Notes: a model not told the origin generated them from the sequence alone. Positions 1 through 5,651 are shown, numbered from the stretch's first letter. The stretch is 5,887 nucleotides of DNA from an uncultured Subdoligranulum sp. (GCF_937890665.1 NZ_CALADU010000005.1:1-5887), one strand, 5' to 3'. Translations and numbers: made by a program.

Positions 1-560
1 GCCGCAAGATCAAGTATATGTTCCCCAAAGCCCACGCGGTGGCCTACCTGATGGCAGCCATTCGACTGATGTGGTTTAAGGTGTATCATCCGGCGATTTT
101 CTATGCGGTGTACTTTACGGTACGTGGTGCCGACATTGACTACGAAGCGGCAGTGGGCGGCGTTCGTGTGGCTAAGGAGCATCTGCGGGACAATGAGCGC
201 ATCCCCAAGGAGGAGCGCACCGCCAAGGATGACGATGCGTTGGTCAGCTTGCAGTTGGAAAACGAGATGCTGCAGCGTGGCTGCCAATTCCTGCCCATTG
301 AATTGGGGAAGAGCCATGCCAGCAAGTATGTGGTGGAAGACGGCAAGGTGCGCCTGCCCTTCACCTCGCTGCGTGGTTTGGGTGAGGCAGCAGCCGTCGC
401 CTTGGAGGAAGCAACCATCCATGGACAGGAATATATTTCCATCGAGGAACTGCAGCAAGCCAGTGGCGTAGCCAGCTCGGTTTTCGATAAACTGCGCTCG
501 GTAGGGGCGTTGGGTAATCTGCCCGAGACCAGTCAGGTGGACCTGTTCAGCCTGATGTGA
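1..560 (+). CDS. polC: DNA polymerase III PolC-type alpha subunit, C-terminal part (5' end outside window)
   Basis: PolC is the replicative DNA polymerase of low-GC Gram-positive bacteria and acts at the fork bound to the beta clamp. Only the last 185 residues are present, of a protein usually near 1,400-1,450 aa; the reading frame is open from base 3 and stops with TGA at 558-560. The piece opens with RKIKYMFPKAHAVAY, matching the conserved KIKYMFPKAHAAAY segment of PolC, followed by FKVYHPAIFYAVYFTVR. A helix-hairpin-helix-like segment with LPFTSLRGLGEAAA lies near visible residues 118-131. The C-terminus carries QVDLF (codons 534-548), which fits the QxxLF clamp-binding pentapeptide at the PolC end (compare QLSLF in Bacillus subtilis PolC, from memory). 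There is no frameshift in the visible part. No clear terminator follows, so transcripts may run into secG, although secG has its own promoter. Confidence 0.95.
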   Translation, partial: RKIKYMFPKAHAVAYLMAAIRLMWFKVYHPAIFYAVYFTVRGADIDYEAAVGGVRVAKEHLRDNERIPKEERTAKDDDALVSLQLENEMLQRGCQFLPIELGKSHASKYVVEDGKVRLPFTSLRGLGEAAAVALEEATIHGQEYISIEELQQASGVASSVFDKLRSVGALGNLPETSQVDLFSLM

Positions 561-595
561 ACCGGTTGAAATTGGAAATAAATCGCAAAAAAAGC

Positions 596-624
596 TTGCA
601 CCAACGGCATATCTGTGTTATACT
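596..624 (+). promoter_or_regulatory. Sigma-A-type promoter of secG
   Basis: The -35 element TTGCAC is at 596-601 and the -10 element TATACT at 619-624, with a 17-bp spacer. A TG at 616-617, one base before the -10, makes it an extended -10 promoter. Transcription would start near 631 and give a leader of about 30 nt that contains the Shine-Dalgarno sequence. Confidence 0.75.
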
Positions 625-659
625 ATACCCCGCATGAGAAGTTAAAGGAGTGCTATTCA

Positions 660-905
660 ATGAACTGGTATGAGATCGCTCTCGGTTGCGTTCTGATTGC
701 AGTATCGCTTTTGATCATCGTATTTACCCTCGCGCAAGAGCAGAAGGGTCAGGGGCTTTCCGCGGCGATCATGGGCGAAAACACCCATATGGCGGCTGGC
801 CGTGAGCGTGGCCTGAATGCCAAACTTGCCAAATGGACGAAGGTCTTTGGCGCAGTGTTTTTCGTGGTCGCGCTGATCGTCTGCGTGCTCAGCGCCCGCC
901 TGTAA
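660..905 (+). CDS. secG: Preprotein translocase subunit SecG
   Basis: SecG is the small accessory subunit of the SecYEG channel in the cytoplasmic membrane and assists SecA-driven protein export. The protein is 81 aa, normal for the family (about 70-85 aa in Gram-positives). It has two hydrophobic helices, at about residues 5-24 and 62-78. They are joined by a polar loop containing KGQGLSAAIMGENT, the place where SecG proteins carry their conserved GLSxxxGG-like stretch. The ATG at 660 is chosen because AAAGGAG at 644-650 lies 9 bases upstream; the frame stays open back to a GTG at 615, but that codon lies inside the promoter. rnr follows 160 bp downstream, a known gene neighbourhood, with a terminator-like hairpin between them. 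Confidence 0.92.
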   Translation: MNWYEIALGCVLIAVSLLIIVFTLAQEQKGQGLSAAIMGENTHMAAGRERGLNAKLAKWTKVFGAVFFVVALIVCVLSARL

Positions 906-936
906 TCGGAGAAAAGCAGCAATCACAAAACAAAAG

Positions 937-987
937 GGTCCGCCAAGCGCGTTGAAGAATGATCTGCGCCCCGGCGGGCCGTTTTTT
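937..987 (+). terminator. Rho-independent terminator after secG (possible attenuator ahead of rnr)
   Basis: GGTCCGCC (937-944) pairs with GGCGGGCC (973-980), eight pairs including one G-U. An inner stem GCGC/GCGC (947-950 with 966-969) extends it. Six T residues follow at 982-987, and an A-rich stretch precedes the hairpin. The loop is longer than in most terminators. As no clear promoter is visible between here and rnr, partial read-through may supply rnr transcripts. Confidence 0.65.
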
Positions 988-998
988 GTGGGAAAGTA

Positions 999-1041
999 GC
1001 GGGGAAGGTCCCCGCAATGGAAGGGCTGTGCCGGACGGCAC
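999..1041 (+). other. Two compact hairpins in the rnr leader
   Basis: Hairpin 1 spans 999-1015: a perfect 7-bp GC-rich stem GCGGGGA/TCCCCGC with a 3-base loop. Hairpin 2 spans 1028-1041: stem GTGCC/GGCAC with loop GGAC. Neither is followed by a T tract, so they are not terminators. The second ends 13 bases before the rnr Shine-Dalgarno sequence. They could influence mRNA stability, translation or read-through from the upstream terminator; function is inference only. Confidence 0.45.
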
Positions 1042-1065
1042 GGCGACGTAAATGAAGGAGTATAT

Positions 1066-3195
1066 ATGACACCGTTACAAAAAAGCATTCTTTCTGCGGT
1101 AAAGCGCCGTCCTATGACGTTGCGGGAGCTGCAGAATAACCTGCAGGTGGACAATTCCCGCCTGCGCACTACCGTGTCGGCCATGGTGGCTACCGGCGAA
1201 CTGTCGATGCGCAACGGCACGTATGTGCCGGGCTTTGCCACCTACCAAAATGAAGCCAACCCCGATACCATCCCCTGCACGCTGGTCAAGTTGGCGGCCC
1301 GGTTTGGTTTTGCCAGCCGTGACGATGGACAGGGAGATATCTTTATCCCGGGGCGGGCTCTGCATGGCGCCATGCCGCAGGATAAGATCGACGTCAAACT
1401 GTTTGACCATCCGCGGGTGGAGGGTTCGTCGGAAGGGGAAGTGGTGGAAGTCACCGTCCCCAACAACCGCTTTGCGGGCACGGTCTGCCTGTCGGATGAT
1501 GGCCGTTTGGCGGTAGAACCGGATGGCTGCCGGGACGTGAAATTCCTGCTGGCTAAGCAGGGCAGTGAAGGGGTACATCTGGGGGACAAGGTAGGTATTC
1601 AGATTACCCACCGCGGTCAGCGCCATAGTGAACACCGTGCCGCTGTTGTGGAAAAGTTTGGTGCCTCGGACCGCGCCTCGGAATGCGCAAAAGCGATTCT
1701 GTATGGCCGCAATGTACGGCAGGAGTTCCCGCCCGAGGTGTTGGCGGAGGCCCATGCCTATGACAATGCCACCATCGATTCTGCGGAAGCTGCGCGCCGG
1801 ATGGATCTGCGGGCGATTCCCATCTTTACCATCGACTCGGCCGAAACCAAGGATATTGATGATGCCATCAGCCTGCAGAAGCTGGAGGATGGCGGCTATG
1901 AGCTGGGCGTGCATATTGCCGACGTGAGCCACTATGTCCGGCCCGGCTCTGCGCTGGACAACGAGGCGTTTGAGCGTGCCACCAGTATCTACTATGCCGA
2001 CAAAGTTATCCCGATGCTGCCCACACAGCTCTCCAATGGGATTTGCTCGCTGAATCCCGATGAAGAGCGGCTGGCCTTTTCCTGCCTGATGCGTCTGGAC
2101 AGCGAAGGCAACATTCATGGGTATCACTTTGTTAAGACGGTGATCCGCAGCCGTGTAAAGGGTGTTTATAAGGAAATCAATGCGCTGTTGGAACCGGAAG
2201 AAGGCGCAGATCTGAGCGCTTTGCAGGAAAAATACGCAGCGGTATTGGACCAGTTGCCGCTGATGGATGAGCTGTACCGCAAGCGTCTGGAGCTGCGGCG
2301 TAAGCGCGGCGCCATGGAGATTGAATCCGATGAGGCTAAGCTGATCATCGACGAGGAGGGCCGCTGCGTTGATATCGTTAAGCGGGGCCGCGGTACCTCG
2401 GAATGCATGATTGAAGAGTTCATGTTGTTGGCCAACCAGTGCGCAGCCAATGCGGGACGCACCAACAAGGTACCTTTTGTGTATCGTGTCCATGAGGCCC
2501 CGGATGCCGAAAAGATGGAAAAACTGTCGGCTACATTGCTGGCCTGTGGTTTGCATGCCAAGTTCAAGAATCCCATTCCGACGCAGTTGGAATTGGCGGC
2601 TTTGCTGGACGAAACCCGCGGTCAACCCATTCAGACGCCGGTGCATACGGGTATTTTGCGCAGCATGCAGAAAGCACGGTACGCGCCCCAGCCGTTGGGC
2701 CATTACGGCTTGGTACTGGCGGACTATGCCCATTTTACCAGCCCTATTCGCCGGTATCCCGACTTGGCGATTCATCGCATCCTGAGCGATATGCTGGTAG
2801 GTGCTTCGGCACAGCAGATGGGCAGCACCTACACGGAATTTGCCCAGCGTGCCAGCGAGCAGTCCAGTAAGAAAGAAGTGGACGCGGTGCGCATCGAGCG
2901 TGATGTAGAGGACCTGTACAAGGCGGAATATATGCACAGCCATCTGGGCGAAGTGTATGTCGGTACAGTAGCGGGCATTACGCCCCGCGGCGTCTTTGTG
3001 GAATTGGAAAACACCGTGGAAGGCTTTGTGCCGGCAGCGCAGCTCTGCAAGGGCGAAGCACAAGTGGTGGATGGTGTCAGCATGCTGGATCCGCTCACGG
3101 GTCGCAGTTGGATGCTGGGTACCTCTATGAAGATTCGCGTGGCTGGCGCCGATGTGGCACTGGGACGCATTGACTTCGAATATATGGTAGAATAA
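1066..3195 (+). CDS. rnr: Ribonuclease R (RNB-family 3'-5' exoribonuclease)
   Basis: RNase R degrades structured RNA processively from the 3' end without a separate helicase and takes part in mRNA decay, rRNA quality control and trans-translation. The 709-aa protein has the normal layout. There is an N-terminal winged-helix segment (about 1-55, LRELQNNLQVDNSRLRTTV) and cold-shock-like RNA-binding domains (about 70-190, with GDIFIPGRALHGAMPQD). The RNB catalytic domain (about 250-575) has TIDSAETKDIDDA at 255-267, supplying the metal-binding aspartates D257, D263, D265 and D266, and HFTSPIRRYPDL at 556-567. An S1 domain follows (about 627-709, GTVAGITPRGVFVELENTVEGFVP). The protein ends almost at the end of S1, without the lysine-rich tail of enterobacterial RNase R. 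The ATG at 1066 is preceded by GAAGGAG at 1054-1060 with a 5-base gap. smpB, a frequent downstream partner, is absent here. Confidence 0.97.
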   Translation: MTPLQKSILSAVKRRPMTLRELQNNLQVDNSRLRTTVSAMVATGELSMRNGTYVPGFATYQNEANPDTIPCTLVKLAARFGFASRDDGQGDIFIPGRALHGAMPQDKIDVKLFDHPRVEGSSEGEVVEVTVPNNRFAGTVCLSDDGRLAVEPDGCRDVKFLLAKQGSEGVHLGDKVGIQITHRGQRHSEHRAAVVEKFGASDRASECAKAILYGRNVRQEFPPEVLAEAHAYDNATIDSAEAARRMDLRAIPIFTIDSAETKDIDDAISLQKLEDGGYELGVHIADVSHYVRPGSALDNEAFERATSIYYADKVIPMLPTQLSNGICSLNPDEERLAFSCLMRLDSEGNIHGYHFVKTVIRSRVKGVYKEINALLEPEEGADLSALQEKYAAVLDQLPLMDELYRKRLELRRKRGAMEIESDEAKLIIDEEGRCVDIVKRGRGTSECMIEEFMLLANQCAANAGRTNKVPFVYRVHEAPDAEKMEKLSATLLACGLHAKFKNPIPTQLELAALLDETRGQPIQTPVHTGILRSMQKARYAPQPLGHYGLVLADYAHFTSPIRRYPDLAIHRILSDMLVGASAQQMGSTYTEFAQRASEQSSKKEVDAVRIERDVEDLYKAEYMHSHLGEVYVGTVAGITPRGVFVELENTVEGFVPAAQLCKGEAQVVDGVSMLDPLTGRSWMLGTSMKIRVAGADVALGRIDFEYMVE

Positions 3196-3196
3196 G

Positions 3197-3240
3197 AAAA
3201 AAGCGCATCCCGATGTGGTTAGCCACAGGGATGCGCTTTT
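3197..3240 (+). terminator. Rho-independent terminator of rnr
   Basis: An A-rich run and GCGCATCCC (to 3211) pair with GGGATGCGC plus four T (3228-3240). An inner stem TGTGG/CCACA (3214-3218 with 3223-3227) closes on a TTAG loop. It begins directly after the rnr stop codon and ends the secG-rnr transcription region. Confidence 0.88.
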
Positions 3241-3266
3241 GGTTGTGTGGGATTCCTTACAAAATA

Positions 3267-3304
3267 AAAAAAGCACCTACAACAAAAGTTGTTGGTGCTT
3301 TTTT
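3267..3304 (-). terminator. Rho-independent terminator of tRNA-Ser, potentially bidirectional
   Basis: Six A (3267-3272), GCACC (3273-3277) and ACAAC (3279-3283) pair across an AAAA loop with GTTGT (3288-3292), GGTGC (3294-3298) and six T (3299-3304), with one T-T mismatch. Read on the minus strand it begins 1 base after the tRNA CCA end and finishes in a T tract. The mirror T tract also allows function on the plus strand as a second barrier behind rnr. Confidence 0.88.
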
Positions 3305-3305
3305 A

Positions 3306-3397
3306 TGGCGGAAAGAGAGGGATTCGAACCCTCGAGGGCTTTAGGGGCCCTACACGATTTCCAGTCGTGCGCCTTAGACCAGCTCAGCCATCTTTCC
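3306..3397 (-). tRNA. tRNA-Ser (anticodon GGA)
   Basis: Read on the minus strand, the 92-nt gene folds as a class II tRNA. The acceptor arms are GGAAAGA and TCTTTCC, followed by a discriminator G and an encoded CCA (3306-3308). The anticodon stem CACGA/TCGTG encloses the loop CTGGAAA, giving anticodon GGA, which reads UCC and UCU serine codons. A long variable arm (AGGGC/GCCCT stem), typical of serine tRNAs, is present. The T arm is GAGGG-TTCGAAT-CCCTC. It stands alone with its own promoter and terminator, convergent with rnr. Confidence 0.96.
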
Positions 3398-3423
3398 ACA
3401 GCAGTTGTTTGACTGCAAGGGCT

Positions 3424-3452
3424 ATTATAGCAATTTACGACAAGGATGTCAA
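3424..3452 (-). promoter_or_regulatory. Consensus sigma-A promoter of tRNA-Ser
   Basis: On the minus strand there is a perfect TTGACA (3452-3447), a 17-bp spacer and a perfect TATAAT (3429-3424), with TG one base ahead of the -10. An A/T-rich tract lies upstream (about 3463-3476), as expected of an UP element at a stable-RNA promoter. Transcription should begin near 3417, leaving a leader of about 20 nt. A small hairpin GCAGT/ACTGC (3401-3405 with 3412-3416) lies in that leader. Confidence 0.9.
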
Positions 3453-3495
3453 GCGTAAAACGAAATATTTTTTTAGATGAGATTTTCCACAAAAA

Positions 3496-3511
3496 TTGTA
3501 AGAACTTACAA
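3496..3511. promoter_or_regulatory. 16-bp perfect dyad, operator-like
   Basis: TTGTAAG-AA-CTTACAA is a perfect inverted repeat with 7-bp arms and a 2-bp centre. It lies in the intergenic stretch between the tRNA-Ser promoter and the antiporter gene, centred about 24 bp upstream of the proposed antiporter -35 element. The size and symmetry suit a dimeric transcription factor; no regulator is encoded nearby, and I cannot name one. Confidence 0.4.
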
Positions 3512-3525
3512 AAAGGGGTAAAGCC

Positions 3526-3545
3526 CTTGCAAGCCCTGTTGCAAC
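3526..3545. repeat. Two tandem 8-bp palindromes overlapping the antiporter promoter
   Basis: CTTGCAAG (3526-3533) and GTTGCAAC (3538-3545) share the TTGCAA core and lie 12 bp apart centre to centre. The first covers the proposed -35 hexamer and the second lies in the spacer, where bound protein would block RNA polymerase. In RNA the two cores could also pair with each other. Operator function is inferred from position only. Confidence 0.35.
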
Positions 3546-3555
3546 GTGCTACAAC
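3527..3555 (+). promoter_or_regulatory. Probable promoter of the antiporter gene
   Basis: TTGCAA (3527-3532) and TACAAC (3550-3555) are separated by 17 bp, with TG at 3547-3548 forming an extended -10. Each hexamer matches the consensus at four of six positions, so this is weaker than the tRNA promoters nearby. Transcription would start near 3562. A TATAAC at 3556-3561 is an alternative -10, but it has no -35 at suitable spacing. Confidence 0.4.
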
Positions 3556-3584
3556 TATAACTAAATTGTGGGAGTTTCGCGTTT

Positions 3585-3592
3585 GAAAGGGG
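3585..3592 (+). promoter_or_regulatory. Shine-Dalgarno sequence that fixes the antiporter start at GTG 3602
   Basis: GAAAGGGG ends directly against an in-frame TTG at 3593, too close for initiation there. It lies 9 bases before the in-frame GTG at 3602, a normal distance, so GTG 3602 is preferred. Confidence 0.7.
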
Positions 3593-3601
3593 TTGTGTTT
3601 T

Positions 3602-4798
3602 GTGTACTCCATTTTTCGAAATCTAGCAATCATTATGATAAGCGCCAAGTTTTTTGCTCTTGTTGCAAGAAAATTTAAGGCGCCGCAGGTCGTGGGAGAA
3701 ATTATTGCCGGCTTGCTGATTGGACCTTGTGTTTTGAATTTGGTACAAAATAGCGATACCATCGCCGTCTTTGCCGAAATTGGCGTGGTTTTGCTGATGT
3801 TTACCACCGGTTTGGGTACAAACTTAAAAGAATTGTTGCGGGCTGGTCCGATTGCTACTTTGATCGCTTGTGTTGGTGTGGCGGTCCCGCTGGTAGGCGG
3901 TACGTTGCTGTACAGTTTCTTCTACGGTTTTGCGGCTGTGGGAACGCTGGAATTTTATCGTGCGCTGTTCATTGGCACCATTATGACAGCCACCAGCGTT
4001 TCCATTACGGTGGCTACCTTGCAGGAATTGGGGCACCTAAAAAGTTTCCTTGGTACCACCATTGTCAGTGCGGCGGTTATCGATGATGTGATCGGCATTG
4101 TGGTGCTTACCTGTGTCATTGGCGCCAGCTCCGGTACGGGTACCGGCCTTGGTCAGGTGCTGCTGAACACGGTACTCTTCTTTGTGGTGGCCATTGTGGT
4201 GGGCCTGCTTTTCCACCGCGCGATGCAGTGGCTGGATCGGCGTAATCCCCATACGCAGCGTATTACCATTGTCAGTATCGCCTTCTGCTTTGCGCTGGCG
4301 TATGTGGCGGAGGAATACTTTGGAATCGCCGATATTACCGGTGCCTATATCGCCGGCATTGTGCTGTGCACCATGGCCGATGCTTCTTACGTGGAACGCC
4401 GGGTGGATATCAGCAACTATGTGATTTTTGCACCGGTTTTCTTTGCCAGCATTGGCCTGAAGACCGATATCAGCGGCCTTACGCCGGACATTTTGCTGTT
4501 CTGCATCTGCTTTGTCATTGTGGCGTTGGTTACAAAAATCATCGGCTGCGGGCTGGCCGCCAAAGTTTGCGGTTTTAACTGGGGCGACTCTTTGAAAGTG
4601 GGCGTCGGTATGATGACGCGCGGCGAGGTCGCACTGATTGTGGCCCAAAAAGGTCTGGAGGTCAATGTGGTGGATCCCGTCTATTTTACGGCGGTGATTC
4701 TGATGATTGTGGTTTCCTCGGTGGCTACGCCGTTGGTGCTTAAGAACTTGTTTGTGAAAATGCCGCCGCAGCCTCATCCTAAACAGATCCAAGGATAA
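3602..4798 (+). CDS. CPA2-family cation/proton antiporter (Na+/H+ exchanger type), no RCK domain
   Basis: This is an integral membrane protein of 398 aa with about twelve hydrophobic segments and belongs to the cation:proton antiporter-2 family (Pfam Na_H_Exchanger), which exchanges Na+ or K+ for protons. Visible motifs, numbered from GTG 3602, are APQVVGEIIAGLLIGP (27-42), TATSVSITVATLQELG (129-144, the unwound helix region) and VIDDVIGIVVL (159-169). The aspartate pair D161-D162 is the ion-binding site. Further motifs are FFASIGLKTDISGL (280-293) and MTRGEVALIVAQKGLE (338-353). A DD pair is associated with electrogenic antiporters such as NapA. The protein stops soon after the last helix, with a short polar tail and no TrkA-N/RCK domain, so it is nearer in size to NapA or GerN than to KefB/KefC. 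The exact ion cannot be read from the sequence. It is a single-gene unit with its own promoter and terminator. Confidence 0.9.
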   Translation: MYSIFRNLAIIMISAKFFALVARKFKAPQVVGEIIAGLLIGPCVLNLVQNSDTIAVFAEIGVVLLMFTTGLGTNLKELLRAGPIATLIACVGVAVPLVGGTLLYSFFYGFAAVGTLEFYRALFIGTIMTATSVSITVATLQELGHLKSFLGTTIVSAAVIDDVIGIVVLTCVIGASSGTGTGLGQVLLNTVLFFVVAIVVGLLFHRAMQWLDRRNPHTQRITIVSIAFCFALAYVAEEYFGIADITGAYIAGIVLCTMADASYVERRVDISNYVIFAPVFFASIGLKTDISGLTPDILLFCICFVIVALVTKIIGCGLAAKVCGFNWGDSLKVGVGMMTRGEVALIVAQKGLEVNVVDPVYFTAVILMIVVSSVATPLVLKNLFVKMPPQPHPKQIQG

Positions 4799-4802
4799 AT
4801 AG

Positions 4803-4832
4803 AAAAATCCCGGCCATTGGCCGGGATTTTTT
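4803..4832. terminator. Bidirectional rho-independent terminator between convergent genes
   Basis: Five A (4803-4807) and TCCCGGCC (4808-4815) pair across an ATT loop with GGCCGGGA (4819-4826) and six T (4827-4832). It starts 4 bases after the antiporter stop and lies 6 bases beyond the stop of the minus-strand DUF975 gene, so it can end both transcripts. Confidence 0.93.
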
Positions 4833-4838
4833 GTGGGT

Positions 4839-5594
4839 TTAATTCTCAGGATGTCGTACAAAACCGCCCAACTCCTGCGGAGTGGTAAGCCCTTGTGCAA
4901 AGGCTTTGGCACGCATGGCGGCATAGAACTCGGCGTAGGTGGCGGCTTGATACGGCGCAAGGAAAAAGAATCCGATTCCATAGGTGAGCCAGCAGAGAAG
5001 TGCCCAACCTAAAAAGGACAGCTTTAAAATAAAGCGGTGAAATTTTTCGCCATACATGATTTGGCGGCTTAACTCCATCGCGCGCGAGGTAGTTAGATAC
5101 GGGTTTTCTGCCATCAAATAGGGAACCAAAGCGTAACAATAAGCCCAGTAGATTCCCGGAATAACGAAAAGAAGCAGACCGACAAAGATTTTTAAGTTGG
5201 TTAAAAAGGTGACCTTGACGACATTCAGATAGGGCGTACGAAATACTGTAAAGATCGTACGGAAAGGGGCGCGTCCCTGACGGCTTTCCATAAAATACCG
5301 GCATTGTCCCACCGACAAAGGCGTTACCACAAAGGCGCTCCACAAAATATACAGCACCGAGCCGAGCAAAATCACGAGGTAGATGGCCAGCAAGGTTGTG
5401 GTAGACAAACTATTCAGCACAGAGCTGTAATAATCCACGGCATCCAGAACATCCTCGCCGGAATAGCGTATTTCCCAGTGGGGGAGTTGCGTGCCGCTAA
5501 GAACCATTAACAGTAGGTATACCCAAAACGAGCGCCAATAGCGTCCCCGCAGCGCCTGCCATGCATTGGATTTTAATAACGAACAGGTCCACAT
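4839..5594 (-). CDS. DUF975-family integral membrane protein, function unknown
   Basis: This 251-aa protein has about five or six hydrophobic segments (near residues 20-35, 66-92, 130-155, 187-205 and 206-222). The C-terminal half fits the DUF975 family: VIPGIYWAYCYALVPYLMAENP (144-165), then a segment like AMELSRQIMYGEKFHRFIL (172-190), LSFLGW (192-197), YGIGFFFLAPYQAATYAEFY (205-224). The stretch between about 36 and 65 is polar and probably lies outside the membrane. The family is common in Bacillota and has no established biochemical role known to me; no catalytic motif is visible. The start at ATG 5594 is firm: GGAGGTG (5610-5604) lies 9 bases upstream, and an in-frame TAA at 5603-5601 rules out earlier starts. 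It is a single-gene unit, convergent with the antiporter and divergent from tRNA-Leu. Confidence 0.85.
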   Translation of the reverse strand: MWTCSLLKSNAWQALRGRYWRSFWVYLLLMVLSGTQLPHWEIRYSGEDVLDAVDYYSSVLNSLSTTTLLAIYLVILLGSVLYILWSAFVVTPLSVGQCRYFMESRQGRAPFRTIFTVFRTPYLNVVKVTFLTNLKIFVGLLLFVIPGIYWAYCYALVPYLMAENPYLTTSRAMELSRQIMYGEKFHRFILKLSFLGWALLCWLTYGIGFFFLAPYQAATYAEFYAAMRAKAFAQGLTTPQELGGFVRHPEN

Positions 5595-5623
5595 ACGTGT
5601 TTACACCTCCATATTGTAGGATT

Positions 5624-5651
5624 ATTATAGCAAATTCTGGAGGGAAAGCAA
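5624..5651 (-). promoter_or_regulatory. Extended -10 promoter of the DUF975 gene
   Basis: On the minus strand a perfect TATAAT (5629-5624) is preceded by TG one base upstream. The -35 is weak, TTGCTT (5651-5646) with a 16-bp spacer. The extended -10 probably carries most of the recognition. The transcript would start near 5617, just ahead of the Shine-Dalgarno sequence. Confidence 0.65.

Noticed and set aside
615..659. A longer secG starting at GTG 615.
   Set aside because: That codon lies within the extended -10 of the secG promoter, upstream of the likely transcription start; ATG 660 has the proper Shine-Dalgarno sequence.
906..1065. A tmRNA or other known structured RNA between secG and rnr.
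   Set aside because: The gap is too short for tmRNA and has no tRNA-like ends or tag reading frame; only simple hairpins are visible.
657..1241. A 194-codon minus-strand open frame opposite secG and the start of rnr.
   Set aside because: It is antisense to secG and rnr and passes through the intergenic terminator; no family resemblance and no start signal.
1075..3276. A very long open frame (733 codons) on the minus strand opposite rnr.
   Set aside because: It is antisense to an unmistakable RNase R, its translation is rich in His, Gln and Arg with no recognisable domain, its would-be start overlaps the rnr terminator region, and no Shine-Dalgarno sequence supports it. It is a codon-bias shadow.
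3197..3304. The two successive hairpins considered as a structured RNA gene or CRISPR-like repeat pair.
   Set aside because: They are unrelated in sequence, and each has the A-tract/stem/T-tract form of a terminator placed right after a gene end, one for rnr and one for tRNA-Ser.
3593..3601. TTG 3593 as the antiporter start.
   Set aside because: The Shine-Dalgarno sequence ends at 3592 with no spacer; GTG 3602 has the correct distance and costs only three residues.
3277..3807. A 176-codon minus-strand open frame covering the tRNA-Ser region.
   Set aside because: It runs through the tRNA-Ser gene, its promoter and its terminator; part of the translation is simply the translated tRNA.
4037..4981. 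A 314-codon minus-strand open frame opposite the antiporter and running into the DUF975 gene.
   Set aside because: It crosses the bidirectional terminator at 4803-4832, overlaps two well-supported genes, and its product is a low-complexity His/Asn/Arg-rich sequence.
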